Shown in pieces: positions 25,088-36,887 of a stretch of 64,000 bases of DNA (the stretch's first letter is position 1; every line of letters begins with the position of its first letter). The DNA comes from Pachypanchax playfairii (taxonomy: Eukaryota > Chordata > Actinopteri > Cyprinodontiformes > Aplocheilidae): contig SSNP01000002.1 of NCBI GenBank assembly GCA_006937955.1, positions 8,327,170 through 8,391,169 on the forward strand, in the 5' to 3' direction. The translations under genes and the position numbers were made by a program. The notes below the pieces were generated by a model. The model was not told the DNA's origin. It worked only from the letters and a program-made list of their open reading frames with translations, and made no database searches.

Positions 25088-25432
25088 CTCTAAAAGACAC
25101 ACATTGGATTAATAATGACTTGAAATTATTAGTAACTGGTAGTTAATGAAGCTAACGCTTCTTAAGGAAATTAAATTGTTGAATCCTTTTTTGGAGGTTT
25201 TAATTAAAGAAAAGCGACTCCAGCTGATGAACGGTGTCGTCTTAGCAGCTGTACTTTCTCAGAACAGATCCAAAACAGTTCTTTAACGTTTTAACATTTG
25301 CTTCGCCTCACTTTCATCCAGTGTGGAACTCTGAAATTTTCACATGAAGGAGCTAAAAAAAACCAACAAAAACAGTGAAAAAGATTTCAAATGGTTGTGT
25401 GTGTTTTAAACTCTTCATTCAGTCAACGTCCT

Positions 25433-28400
25433 TCATTCAAAGCGTTCGTAGTTCCTCGTCTGTCGGACGCGTGGTACCATGTCCTTCAGGAGCCTGTGGG
25501 GACAAAAACAAGTGATTACTAGAAATGTGCTAAAATCCACTTGTGAGGAACATCAGCCCACTTCCCATCAGAACATCTCTTACTTGACACCATATGCCAA
25601 AATGATGAGTCCAATCAGAACTCCGATGGTACCATCCAAGAACCAGACATCAGGATGCTGTTTGAAGACTTCAGCGCTTATAAGAATTGAGAATCCCATT
25701 ATGGCTCCAACCAGAGAGTTAAAACCTGAAAAACATTAAGTTTTAGTTGTTTTCTTCTTTTTAAACATCTCACTTAAATTTAAACTCAAATGTCTTTTTG
25801 TCCTTTCAATTTAAAACATCCTGTCAGCTTGATGGATCAATGAGCTCCCGTCTCTTAAAGAGGTTTGTCCTTCTGAATGTGAAGCACCTGATCAGCTGAT
25901 TTCTATGAATTATACTCTAAATATATTAAACTAAACATAGGAGCATAATGCAGAATTGACACCAAAACAAAATATGTGCGCCTGTTCTGGTACAAGTTTT
26001 AAGTCCCGCCCCTTCTGTGTAAATTAATGAGGAATTTTCCTGACTAGAAATTCAAAATACAACTCAGATCTTTTTTAGGCATTTCCTGAGATATGATATC
26101 TTGAAAGATATAATCTATCTATAGCTATGTTATATGTTTAGTGGGTGGTTGAACAACAGCATGATTGTAAGTAGGTGAGTAGGCAGAGCCTCAGCATTTA
26201 ACATGGCAGCTACCATAAATAGGATATTATTAAAACAGTTTCAAAAGCTGCCTTGTAGAATTTTATTTTGAAACCCAAAAGGTGAACACAAGTATAATAT
26301 TATTTTATCCATGTTTTTACATTTTTCTTATACTTTTCTGTACATTTTGATGAGTTACTAAATTATAACAGGTTTAAATTAGCATACAATAATTAAAACA
26401 TTAACTACAGTTATTTGTATAATATTTGTTAAATCTCTAGTCATTAATTCAGTTCATAGATCTGTGTGAAACATGTGAAATATTGCTTATATCATCATTT
26501 CTGCAGTATTTACGCACATTTCTGCTTATTCTGCCCTGTTAGTGTAACCTTGTACAGATGTTTTTATATAATTATATCTGTCCTGGTGTGAGAGCTGGCT
26601 CGGTGGTTATTGTCTTGCCTGCAGTAAGTGTTTAGTCTTGTGGGAAATAAATTCAAGCTCAGAGAACAGCAACCTCAGGCTTATTGGATTGATGCCCTGT
26701 GAGTTAGACAGCGGGACCTGGGGACATCTATGTGTAGTGTTTATTTGTTCAAGTCTGCATGTTTCGATGAGCTGTTGGTAATTAACCTCCTTTTCTCTCT
26801 CCACTCAGCTGTGTGAGCAGTTCTAACAAACCAACACGTATGCAGATGTCGTCAACTCCGTTCTTCTGTCTCTTTGACTTGACCTCTTTTCATGCTTGAT
26901 ATTACTGAGGTCTAAACCTCAAAAAATTCTAGAGGAAGCATCAATAAAATTTGCTCTAAACACCCTCTTGAAGTATTACTTTTTTAATGAAAATGTGCCA
27001 TATTCAACCTTTAACAAAACTGTAATTTTCTGCAAAAATGCTGCCCAAAGCCCGTATAAAATAACTCAACCATCTACATTCATCTGGACTTGGGACCGGT
27101 ATAAGGAACACACTGGCTTTTTGAGATCAAGTTTGACATCCTAATTTAGTTTAAAGCATAAGCTTTTTAATTAGCATAAACTAGTTCTTTAGCATAGGCT
27201 AATTGAAAATCATAAGCTAGTTTAGCTGCATAGATAGCACTTATACATAAGTTAACTGATTATTATAGTATGTAGTTTTAAAGCAAAATATGCCTGATTA
27301 GAATTAACTAGCTGATTAACTGAAACCAGGTGTGCATAGGATTTTTCTTGTATTTATTTGTTTGTCATTTAATTTACCATCATCAGCTTTATGTTCTCTT
27401 ATGTTTAAATTGAGCCTGAACACATAATGTGAATATGTTATGTGATTGGCCAACACATTGGCATCAGTCATCCTTTCTGAGCTGGTACACAATTGATTTT
27501 TGTGTAAATATTTAGTAATGTAATACTTCCTGGAATGAAGAGACAGACTCACACAGACAGTCGCCAGTTCACAATTACTGTTCTAGATCATTGATTCCCT
27601 TTAGGATTATTTTTTATTCGTATGTGTGTTTGTTTGTGTGCACGGGTCCTACCATCAGTGATAAGGGCCCGACTTGTCAGCTTTCTTCCCAGTATGAACT
27701 TGGCCACAGCCAGCACAGCACAAGTGAGCCCACTCACTATGGACACACTGTAGAGGAAGTCATCCTGAGGACAAGCACAGTGGGGTAAAATACTTGTGTA
27801 CTTACGTTAAATAAAATGGCAAAACATTAAAAGAAAACAAAAGAAAAGGAAACGTAAAGCGAGCAGCGACATAAGATCGGTCCACTCAGCCTATACGCTC
27901 AGTCTTGATTCCTGCTCAAGGTCATGAAGCTCTCGTGTTTTCATCATAAATTCCAAACAGACTCAGCGGAAACACAACTCGACCTCTGAGTGTTGATCTC
28001 TCAGGTTTAATTGGCCCAGCTTGGGGAATGACAGACAGCAACCAGAAGGAGGCAAAGAATAAACATACTAAATGTGATAGTGGAGGACACAGACCGTCTT
28101 TATGACTTTGCTCTCCAGACTCTCAGTCGGAACAGACCAGACATCAGGCTTCTTAAACTCATTTGATTGTTAATTGTCTAACCAAACGTAGAGTTTAGTT
28201 TTAGGTGTTTTCATAATTGTTCACTAATTTAATGCATAGTTTTTTCAACTAAAATTTAAATGTGATGGCAAAATGTTTTTGGAAGAGTACAGTATTCAGA
28301 TTTGTTTCTCATACATGTAATTTACCATCTTCTGTCTCCTCAGTGTCCTTTTAGCTAACCTCTTTCTCTGTCTACACTCCTTCACTTCCTCATACAACCA

Positions 28401-31400
28401 TCAAGTCTCCGTGTCGTTTCTCCCACATGACACATCAAGGACTCTCCTGTCGTCTCCCTGATCATAGCTGTAGCTGTCCCATCATCTGGAAGCGTCTCCT
28501 GTCCACCCAGAGTCTGTCTCAACACAACAATCTTCCTGTTTCAGCTTCCACCACGTTGTCCTCTGCTCTGCCTTTGTCCTTTTCAGTCCTTTCATCAGTA
28601 TGGAAATCAGACTTGTGACTTTCATCATTGTTTATTTTGCATAAGTTTTACATCAGATGCCTTTCCTGACACAACCTGCTGCATTTATCTGGGCTTGGGA
28701 CAGGAACACACTGTCTTGTGCCCCCCTTAGGCTGCATTTCCCTTTAGGAGGAAAATACTTTTTTTAATTAAGTTGTATTTTTCAAAGTCTTTTTTTTATT
28801 ATTTAACATTTCATTATAAATGTAGCAGCTGGGGCCTTTCTACATGAAGTCTGTGTTCTCCACCCTATTCTGAGCGTGTGATCCATTCAGGTCTTAAAGT
28901 AACATTTTATAAAGAGAACAAACTATGTCTCCGGATTTTTTGTTTTTGGGACACAGAATAACTTTTAAAGCTATTTCTTATTGCATGGTGTCCCCTTCCT
29001 GTTCGCTCTATATTCTATTTGTTCCAGACATCATAAAACAGATCATGCTGTAAGCCATACGGTCCCAAACAAAGAAAACAAATCCCGTTTATGAAGTAAA
29101 TGACTATTTTCAGAAGGTTGATTAAGAGAATTTAACTCAAAGCTGGAATAAACAACCTTTACTTCATTTTTTTCCTTATGTTTTGCTTGTTGTGGTGAAA
29201 AATCACTTTATTCTGCCATTTTTTAAATACCACAAAGCTGAAAACATCTGTGGTTATTTTTGCTTCTAGTTTTGTTTCCCTGTATGTATAAAACATTCCA
29301 CGACAGTCTCACAAGCCTCTGTGGTGTGTTCAGTGTCTCCCTGCTATCAGCAGTCTTTTAAATTTTTTGTGTTAAATTCCCTGTATTGATGTATCTGTGC
29401 TGCAGTTCTTCAGCAGACACACAGCAGCATGAGGAAACTCCTTTCTGTTCTATAAAAAATCTTTATATGGTGTTTATGCACAATTTAATCTTTTTAAAGT
29501 CTTTTTCACAGCGAAAGCCCCAGTTGTGGGACATTCTAGGGTTTGTATACATTATAATAGCTGCTCCCACTCGCTCCTCGACGCAGAGGAGGTGGGAGCC
29601 GCTCTGGATTTAATCAGGTATGAGACACAAACAGCCAGTCAGAGCTGCACCGCAGGACGTGATGTGAATCAGGATTTTCTTCACCTTCTGTCCACTAAAT
29701 GTGATCTTATAGCTCAAGTTGCCAGTATTTTACAGCATTGCCACTTTTTCCCTCAGGCTGTTCAGCTTTTAGAAGAAACTAAACCCGTTTTATTTTGGAC
29801 ACCACAAAGAGAAACATCCTTTTTTATTCATTATTTGATGTTTCTTTTGTTTTTCTCAGCCGAAAACCCCTGCTCGACTATTTCAGCAACTCCCGATCTG
29901 AACGTATACACAGTTCACGCCTGATGTGTCAAATTACCTGTGACTGCTTTTTGATGAAGACTTCAACAAATAAATGTGTTTCTGTCAAAAGAGGCCAGAA
30001 GGCAGAAATAGAGGAAGGAAACTATATGTGATAATAAATACAATTCAAAGGGACAAATGGGTTTGACTCTTAGAGACAAAAACAGAGAAATGAGGTAAAG
30101 ATGAAGCTATTTTATACCTCAAACCAGAGCCGGACAAAGACATACGCAAACTAAGCCCTGTGGCCACCAGGGGGCCCCCAAGAGAGGTGGTTTTTATTTT
30201 TTAATTTTTGTATATATTTGATGATAAACACATTATCAAATGTATATCTTACAAAATATAATATTGTATAATAGTGTTTCTGGTCTGGTGATCAATACTG
30301 TTCCAGTGCCCTCGTTCTGAAGGTCAAAACATGGTGATGTTGACATGTTATTAACGACTGCCACAAGAGTGCACTGAGCTTTGGGAGGAGAGAGAATTGT
30401 TGCCGTTAGTAGCCTGTAACGGAAATTAAGAGCACGGCTTTAAAAAAAAAAAAAAACTGAAGAGGACATATTTATCTGGAGCAGATAAAAAAAACAGGAA
30501 AAAAGTAGAAAATGACAAAAAACAAAACACAAAAAAAGGAAATGTTCAATTTGACATTGGTAAAGACGAGCTAAGTACTAACATCAGCTACCTTTGTTTT
30601 GGAAAAACACTGGCATTTAAGAAAGTTAATCAGTGATTTTTGTATCTTAATCATGTCAAAAACAACTATTTAACTCACAGCTTAAAATGTAATACCTGGT
30701 TAAATAACATAGATGGGTAAAATCATACCATGTTAACATTTGAATGATGTCATCTCTACAGCTACAAGTGTGCAAAATTCTCTCAAAACTGCTTCGTTGT
30801 TGCTTTAAGGCTGCAAGTTTCACCAAATACAAATCAAGACATGTTCTATAAGTTTGCGCATCTGTTATCTGGTCTTCTGATTCCACAAAGTTTTCATGCC
30901 TAGTATATGTTCAAAATGATAGATTAGAAATAAAGAAACATATTTATTGTAAGTGTGTGAATTATAAAGATAGTAGTCAAAATAACTGGCAATGGCCCCA
31001 AAATCTAATTTTGCTTGGGGCCTCGTGAAGGTTTGGGCAGGAACTGCCTCAAATTTATTACATCCACACGTTAAGCTGACTACACTAATAAAGTGTGTGT
31101 GTATGTGTGTGTAGGTGTATGTGTGTGTTTATCTGCACAGTGATTTTATCTGAAAACACTGACAGAGAGGTGAAGAAGTGAGTGAGATGCTGGAGGTAAG
31201 AAACAGAGAGATGGTGTTAATGGGATTTGTTGGCTTTCCGAAAATCCTTTGGGAGCTAACACACACACACACCACACCACACACACACACACACGTGATG
31301 TCTATATTAACATAATGGCAGAAAAGCAATAAACACCTTCTGTGGAAAGGCTGCTGCCCTCAACCTGCTCCTCCGCTGGTCTTCATCTGTTGGAAACATC

Positions 31401-34400
31401 TTCATCATTTATGGCCCCCGTTCTTCTGTAATAGCACTTTCCCTTTTCTTTTAAATGTCACCTGAATGTCAACAAGGCTTTCTTGAACCAAAAATCTAAT
31501 TTGAAATAAAATATGTAGCTGAGAAGAAAATCTTTGTCGCCTGGTGTCATCAAAAGTTAAACAGAGACACGATTCTGAATTTTTTTTTAGAAGTGTTTTT
31601 TTACATTGCAGGAATTGAGAAATGAGAGGAAAAAAATCTGTTTAGTCAGCTGAATTAATAAATACCTTGCTAGTTTTCTGTACACACTGTTAAAATATTC
31701 AGGAAATCAAACTGAAATGATTCAGAGTGTTTCTTGTACCAGATTTAAATACAATACAAATCAGATTCATAACTTTTGGCAACATAAATCAGTTGGCAAA
31801 CTCAAGTATTATTGTTTTATTTCCTTTTATAAAAATTTTAAAAGACTTTCCAAGAAAAACAATTCATTATGTAGGCTTTAGTTTTACCTGGAACATGGAA
31901 GGATCATCAAATAGTACTTTGTTAATAATCCCTCATAATTACTCAAGGACCTTAAACATATTTGTTGTTTTTTGTTTATTCTTTTGTTTGTTTTTTCAGA
32001 AGGTGTGAACACTTATTGAACTTGTACTGGTGAGTTCTGCAACACAGAAACGGCCTGAATGTTCACGTAGAGTAACAGCGATGAATCACATGATTCTTTC
32101 CTTCCAAAATTCAGATCTTTTACCTCTGCGTATGTGTAAATTCCGGATTTTACTTTGTTACCTTCGTTTTTTGTAGTTCCAGTTTTGGTCAGTCGGTTTC
32201 TTTGTGTGTACTATTTTCTCCTCAATTTCTTTCTGCCTGGTTTAATGTTTCACACCTGCTTCTGATTATTTCTCCTAATTAGTCTGCTACTCCTTTGTAA
32301 GTAGGGTGGCAGTAGTTCAGAAGTCCAAACGGAAGTTTGGTCACCGGTTCAAAACCCCGATCTGTCTTTTGGCAAGACAATTCTCCCACCCAGTTTGTTG
32401 GTGGTCAAAAGGTCCGGTGGCACCTGGCAGCCTCGTCTCTGTCAGTGTGTCCCAGCTGTGGCTACAATATGCAGTTTATCACCACCAAACGTGTGAGTGT
32501 GTGTGTGAATGGATGAATAGTGTGAAGTCATCCGATTTAAAAAGTGCTATACGAGAATAAATAAAGGAAAAAAACAGAAAGAAACTAATCAGAACACAAA
32601 GACAGAGGTACGTTTGTTTTCTGTTAGTCTCAGAAAATGTTAGTATTTATTTAATATTTATACAAACAGTATCTATTTGTTGCTCTGTGAGTTTGAAAGG
32701 ACAACTCTGTTGTATGTTATTCTAGGAGAATCTCAGCTGTGATTTTATTATTCTAACTGTTTAGATGTGGAGAGAGGAAACGTCAGCTCAAGCTTCAAAT
32801 GTCAAACAGCAGCCTAAAGGACAGGAACTCATGGAATAATAATACTTCTATTGAAATTTAAATCCCCTCCATTGCTTTAGTCGGGCTAATGTGGAAGAAG
32901 AAGGGAAGCATCATACAATATCACTGATTTTAAGAGAAGAAATTAGTTTGAAATCTCCTTTAAATTTGGGTTATTTTGAGTGTATTGAGTTACATTTAGA
33001 TACAGAATAGTGAGGAATCTTGGAATTAGGTCTTTCTAATAAAAATCTTAGTTGATGCTGGTTTACAGGAAACTTTGAAGACATCTGGGGTGTTTTAATG
33101 TGAAAATCTCCCCTTCCTTCCTCTGTGTCTTAGCTTCAGTTAGTGACGGTGGAAACATTTAGAAACTGAAAAAAATTACAGTTTAAAGCCTAAAAAGAGT
33201 TCAGAAATGAATACTTTCATTAAAAATACTGTGAATTATTTCACTGTTTTTTTATTGAAATATTATTTTTAAAGAGTTTTAGAATCTCAGTGAAACAGAG
33301 AAATTATCTGTTATTGTTTCACTTGTGATTTCAGTTCCTCCAAATGAAACAGCTGAAACAATAAGATGATACAGGGATTATTCATGATCTCAAACACCTC
33401 TAGAAAACAATGGAGGAAGTTTTGTTTATAGAAAATAATATGAGGGTGTCTGTGTGAAAGATAAAAACAAAGACTAAAGTTAAGCAGAAACAAATCCATC
33501 AGAAGAATTACAGCAGATAAAATACCAATTCTCACTTCAAGAAGAGAAATAGTCCATTAAAAAGAGTTTTAAAAGGGAAGATAGAGCATGAAGAGAAAAG
33601 ACAGACTCTGTGTTTGTCTTTTCTCATTTGGAAAATAAACTTATGAACATGAGAGACAGATTTCCTGAAGGAGTCTTTTTCAGTTTATAGAATATTTTAG
33701 ATAAACAGTTTCATATGGATCAGACTCTATTCAACTACATACATCAGACCCAGAACATTTCCAGCATGTCCTGAGTTTGTGCCACCTATAGAAGGTGTCC
33801 AGAAAGCATCTTCATGCCTAAACCACAGCAGTCAGCTCCTTTTGATGCAGAGAAGTGACTCCACCCTGAGATTAATGTCAACAGGATCTATAGCACTGAA
33901 GTTAAAGAGTAACTCACCCCCCTCCATATTATAACCCTGCTGATGCTTTACTGTTTTAAAAAATGCATCAAAAGGAGCCGTTGCCTAGAGGACCAGCACA
34001 CACATAGGGGGTGGCCGGCTGGGCTGGCATGTCACACCGACAGGTGGACAGCAAAAGAACAGATAAAAATGGAGGAAGTTGCTTTTGTGGACGAGTCAAG
34101 CAGCTCGAGCCAATAGTTTCCCTGCAGCTGCATCGTGGCGTAGAATGAGGCCCGTCTCCTATGGGTACAGTGTTTTTAACCAGAGAGCTATAGCTATGTT
34201 TAGATTAGCTCGAGTAATATTGTATGACTCTACCAACAGGTGCAGCTGCACACGGCTGCTGCACGTCATTATCTGCAACAGAAATGTGTTGCAGAGAAGT
34301 GCTTGAGGGATAAATCAAAGTATCCCAGCATGATGAGAAAATCATTCATTGAGGTACAAAAAACATTTTTTCACACAATCACAAAAATTGCACTAAAATG

Positions 34401-36887
34401 TACTCTGATAAACACCATAAACTCTTGCTATTCAAACTCCACCTTGCGATGGAGGTGTGGCCGAAACCGAGATTATTTATATTCCACACAGCAGAACGCT
34501 GACGTCAAAATAAAGTCTCAGCCAATGGCAATGTCTGATTCAAACTCAAATGCAGTGTAATATTTTAACCTGAAGAGGGCGCTCCACTAGCGGTTTTTAT
34601 AGAAAATTTATAGTTTTGTTAAAATGTGCTAAAATACCAAAAAATAATACCCAGAAATATAGTCAGAATTATTAAACACTGATTTATAGAGTTTATCAAG
34701 AAAAAAGTTGATTTGTGGGTTAGTTGCACTTTAAACTCACATCTCAGTTCATGTGCAAACTTTAACCCTGTGTAAAGTCATGTGGCTCGTGCATGTGTCT
34801 GTGTGGTCGTACCACTTCTGGAGGCATCTTGGTAGCCAGATCATGGATGGCTTTTCCCAGGATGCACAGGGAGGAAAGAACAAAGACAATCCCCAGGACA
34901 ACACATGCTCTGCAGACACACAGAAAGTAAAACCATTGAATCCATGAAGTAAAAACAGTTTGAGGGAATTAAGATGGAGCCAATTTCATTTGTTCCCAGT
35001 CCATCCTTAGACAGAAAATTAAATGTCAAAAACTAGAAATGAGGTGACGAGACTGTGAGAGACACGTTACCAAAATTACACATGAAAATATTGTATGCCA
35101 ATATTTCTTAGAAATTGGATGATGGAGTCTAATCTGTTTGGAATGCAACGTTCTATTAGTTAAACCTGTATGACTTCTGTAAAGATGAGCGTATTTACTG
35201 CTTCTGCATATCTTATTAAAAGCTTGTATTTTGACACTTCTGCTGGGCGCAAATTACTACATCTGCCTCTCATCTGTCTCTCTGCAGGCCAGATGAATCA
35301 ATCCATCACAGTTCCTGTGAAGCAGTTTTCAGAAATGTGACTGTAGCATTTCATTGTAGCGCTGCTGCAGTTCTCTAATAATAAAAAAGAAATTTGCATT
35401 CCAAGATGGGTCATCAAATTTCTTCTATTACATTTCTACATTTTGGGATATGAGATTATGAACATGTAAGTTTAAGTAGTCGTATAGATGAAGTTGCACA
35501 TGAACCTGTATGTGTGTATTAATGGATGTTAGAGTGCCGCACCGCTGAGCCGAGTGCTGGTGTTCTTGTTAGACAAACAGGCCTCTGAGCAATCTGACAG
35601 TTAATTAATAAAGTCAACTGAGCTGCAGAGATTCAGTAATAAAGACTGACAGACTTTCACTTAGTTCAATAAGGAGACACAAATAAATAGACACTTTAAA
35701 TCGATGTTGGTACATCTGACATGAGAAAACAGCAACTCACTCCTAAAAATAGTGTAAAGACTGTTTTCTATTGTAAAAACATGCATTTCCTCACATTTAT
35801 TCCTCTGCAGCATAACAGTGTTCTATTTCTTATTGTGTTTGCTTTTCTACTTACATGTACTCTCTGTGTGCAGAGTGCACAGCTGCTGCATTGCTGTAGC
35901 GCCATAAGACGATGGCTGAAGACATGACGTCCAGAGTGGCATCGAACTAGAACCGAAACAGAGACGAAAGAGAAAAACAATTTGAAATTTGTGTCCTAAA
36001 ATATTTTTAATTACTGCAGTAAAACTGAAAAAAAAACTGTAAATAAATAAAACACCAAATTTAGCAATTAAGTTTATTATTTTTACTTTAGCAAAATAGA
36101 TGTATTTACTAATTTGGCTAAGTGCTTCAATAATGATGTTTTTTACTGTATATAAATAAATATGTATTAATATAATGACAGAGATGTTGTTATAATAGAA
36201 AATAACAGCAGGTCTTAAAGAACAAATACAAATTGTGACTTTGTGGTTGTTTTTGGACTGTTTTTTTGGCTGATAAAATGTTATCCCCTCTAAATAAAAA
36301 GCAAAATGAGCTTTGATCATTATCATTTCACTCTGTGATTATAAACTGCATTAATTAAGGTCCAATACTGGCTTTCAGTATCATGGTGGCAGCAGCACTA
36401 ATAATTAGATGCACTGCAGAAATGTTGCCCACTGCTTTTTTTAAAGTTTTCAGTAAAGAGCTAGCTAACACAGCAGATTATAAATTCAGATATTCTAATC
36501 ACGTTAAGCTGATCACATTTCCCACGGTGGATTAATCAATTTTCATTTCCTTCTTATTAAATCTGACTTTTCTCCCAATAATAACAATCTCTCTCATTTT
36601 TTAATATAATAAAGTGATAAAATCTTTCCTCTGGTAAGAGACTAAAGACCTGCTTTGCAGACACAATGAGCATTTTGACATTCAACCTCAATTCCTTGGT
36701 GAGTCCATCTTCTCCCCTCTGTTACTATAGCAACAAAGGGACCAATAACACTTTGTTGCTGAGATTCATTAATAAATCACCCAGACCCCTGTAATGACTA
36801 ATTGATCTGCACAAAAGAAGAAAAGACAAGAGGTGGGACTCACAGCAAATCCAAAGGCTGACGCGCTGTGTCTCATGAAGGAAACAG
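25433..36887 (-). CDS. tmem163: TMEM163 zinc transporter, coding exons 3-8 (5' end missing)
   Basis: Six minus-strand exons join in frame with GT-AG junctions: 36844-36887, 35855-35946, 34813-34909, 27653-27764, 25584-25725 and 25433-25493 (stop at 25433-25435). The protein reads nearly collinearly with human TMEM163 from the first membrane segment onward: SFMRHSASAFGFAFDATLDV, SSAIVLWRYSNAAAVHSAHR, CILGKAIHDLATKMPPEVDD, TSRALITDGFNSLVGAIMGF, ending MVPRVRQTRNYERFE. TMEM163 is a cation-diffusion-facilitator-like zinc efflux protein of synaptic vesicles, lysosomes and plasma membrane. The two aspartates of FDATLD, which match the zinc-site aspartates of the human protein, are kept. Exons for the cytoplasmic N-terminus and the start of the first membrane segment (two in human) were not found and probably lie right of the window. 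The mgat5-tmem163 tail-to-tail order matches human 2q21. Confidence 0.93.
25960..26070 (-). repeat. Fragment of the same repeat family as 15836-16490 (reverse orientation)
   Basis: The motif CAAGTTTTAAGTCCCGCCCC at 25997-26016 is the reverse complement of the GGGGCGGGACTTAAAACTTG motif at about 16380-16399, with similarity tapering on both sides. It lies in the intron between tmem163 exons 6 and 7 of the human scheme. Confidence 0.4.
26590..26830 (+). repeat. Decayed interspersed repeat fragment
   Basis: The string GAGAGCTGGCTCGGTGGTTATTGTC followed by TGCCTGCAGTAAGTG resembles the widespread teleost repeat head GGCTCGGTGGTTAGCACTGTTGCCTC...CAGCAAGAAG (recalled). The downstream part (GGGACCTGGGGACATCTATGTG) may belong to it. 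Boundaries are uncertain. Confidence 0.35.
26985..27125 (+). repeat. Interspersed repeat tail, copy 1
   Basis: CATCTGGACTTGGGACCGGTATAAGGAACACACTGGCTT is shared, with substitutions, with the segment at about 28640-28740 (ATCTGGGCTTGGGACAGGAACACACTG). Both match a common fish repeat ending, known to me as GGATGCCCTTCCTGACGCAACC...CGGGCTTGGGACCGGCAC. The class (LINE tail or other) is not certain. Confidence 0.45.
28640..28740 (+). repeat. Interspersed repeat tail, copy 2
   Basis: CAGATGCCTTTCCTGACACAACC followed by CTGGGCTTGGGACAGGAACACACTG is a good match to the same fish repeat ending as copy 1 near 27.0 kb. The pyrimidine-rich sequence before it (about 28310-28620) may be part of the same insertion, but I cannot delimit it. 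Confidence 0.5.
30127..31060 (+). mobile_element. Degenerate hAT-type transposon with transposase N-terminal relic
   Basis: The left side has CAGAGCCGGACAAAG and GGGGGCCCCC, and the right side GGGGCCTCGTGAAGGTTTGGGCAGG; both resemble the GGGGCC-containing ends of fish hAT elements, though the inverted match is weak. From 30460 the plus strand reads KRTYLSGADKKNRKK followed by more charged residues, which resembles the start of hAT/ZMYM-like transposases (LSGAxKRKRK). The frame soon loses family-like content and no DDE or dimerisation region is seen, so this is a dead remnant inside a tmem163 intron. Confidence 0.45.
31092..31294. repeat. Microsatellites: (GT)n-rich at 31092-31131 and (CA)n at 31259-31294
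   Basis: The left tract is an interrupted GT repeat; the right tract is a CA repeat with a short interruption (ACCACACC). The two run in opposite orientation 128 bp apart, so they could pair as an imperfect hairpin. They lie within a tmem163 intron. Confidence 0.8.
32295..32575 (+). repeat. tRNA-derived SINE-like repeat
   Basis: The head GGGTGGCAGTAGTTCAGAAGTC resembles an A-box region, and GGTTCAAAACCCC near 32346 matches a pol III B-box (GGTTCGAANCC). It is followed by the typical body CTTTTGGCAAGACAATTCTCCCACCC and the tail GTGAATGGATGAATAGTG...AAAAAGTGCTATACGAG. I recognise this as a common fish SINE-like sequence; the copy is diverged. Confidence 0.55.
33902..34734. mobile_element. Non-autonomous DNA transposon with TTAA duplication
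   Basis: The segment is bounded by TTAA at 33902-33905 and 34731-34734. Inner ends AGAGTAACTCACCCCC and, reverse-complemented from the right, AGTGCAACTAACCCAC form imperfect terminal inverted repeats (about 12 of 16). TTAA duplications are typical of piggyBac-like (and Kolobok) elements. The 833-bp body carries open frames of up to about 106 codons without recognisable transposase. It ends only about 80 bp from tmem163 exon 34813-34909. Confidence 0.6.
36721..36734. promoter_or_regulatory. RFX X-box-like motif (GTTACTATAGCAAC)
   Basis: This is a 14-bp near-palindrome fitting the RFX consensus GTTNCY-AT-RGNAAC. It lies 110 bp downstream of tmem163 exon 36844-36887 in the transcription direction. 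Binding is inferred from motif form only. Confidence 0.4.

Larger units (their letters stand above)
21133..25432. other. Intergenic region between mgat5-like and tmem163 (convergent genes)
   Basis: This contains the mgat5-like 3' UTR at its left end and the tmem163 3' UTR at its right end. In between are a poly-G run near 23113-23124, a tRNA-like repeat fragment near 23338, an inverted-repeat element at 24650-24800 and a hAT relic at 24799-25087. No further coding structure was seen. Confidence 0.5.
27765..34812 (-). other. Large tmem163 intron rich in repeats
   Basis: This 7-kb intron lies between the exons at 34813-34909 and 27653-27764. Besides the repeats listed separately (28.6, 30.1-31.1, 31.1-31.3, 32.3 and 33.9-34.7 kb) it shows no coding exon. 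Confidence 0.6.

Noticed and set aside
32346..32358. A tRNA gene at the B-box-like motif
   Set aside because: There is no cloverleaf acceptor or anticodon arm; the surrounding sequence fits a SINE-like repeat instead.
35847..36326. 159-codon minus-strand frame
   Set aside because: It overlaps tmem163 exon 35855-35946 in a different reading frame plus intron; the real exon is the WRYSNAAAVHSAHREY frame.
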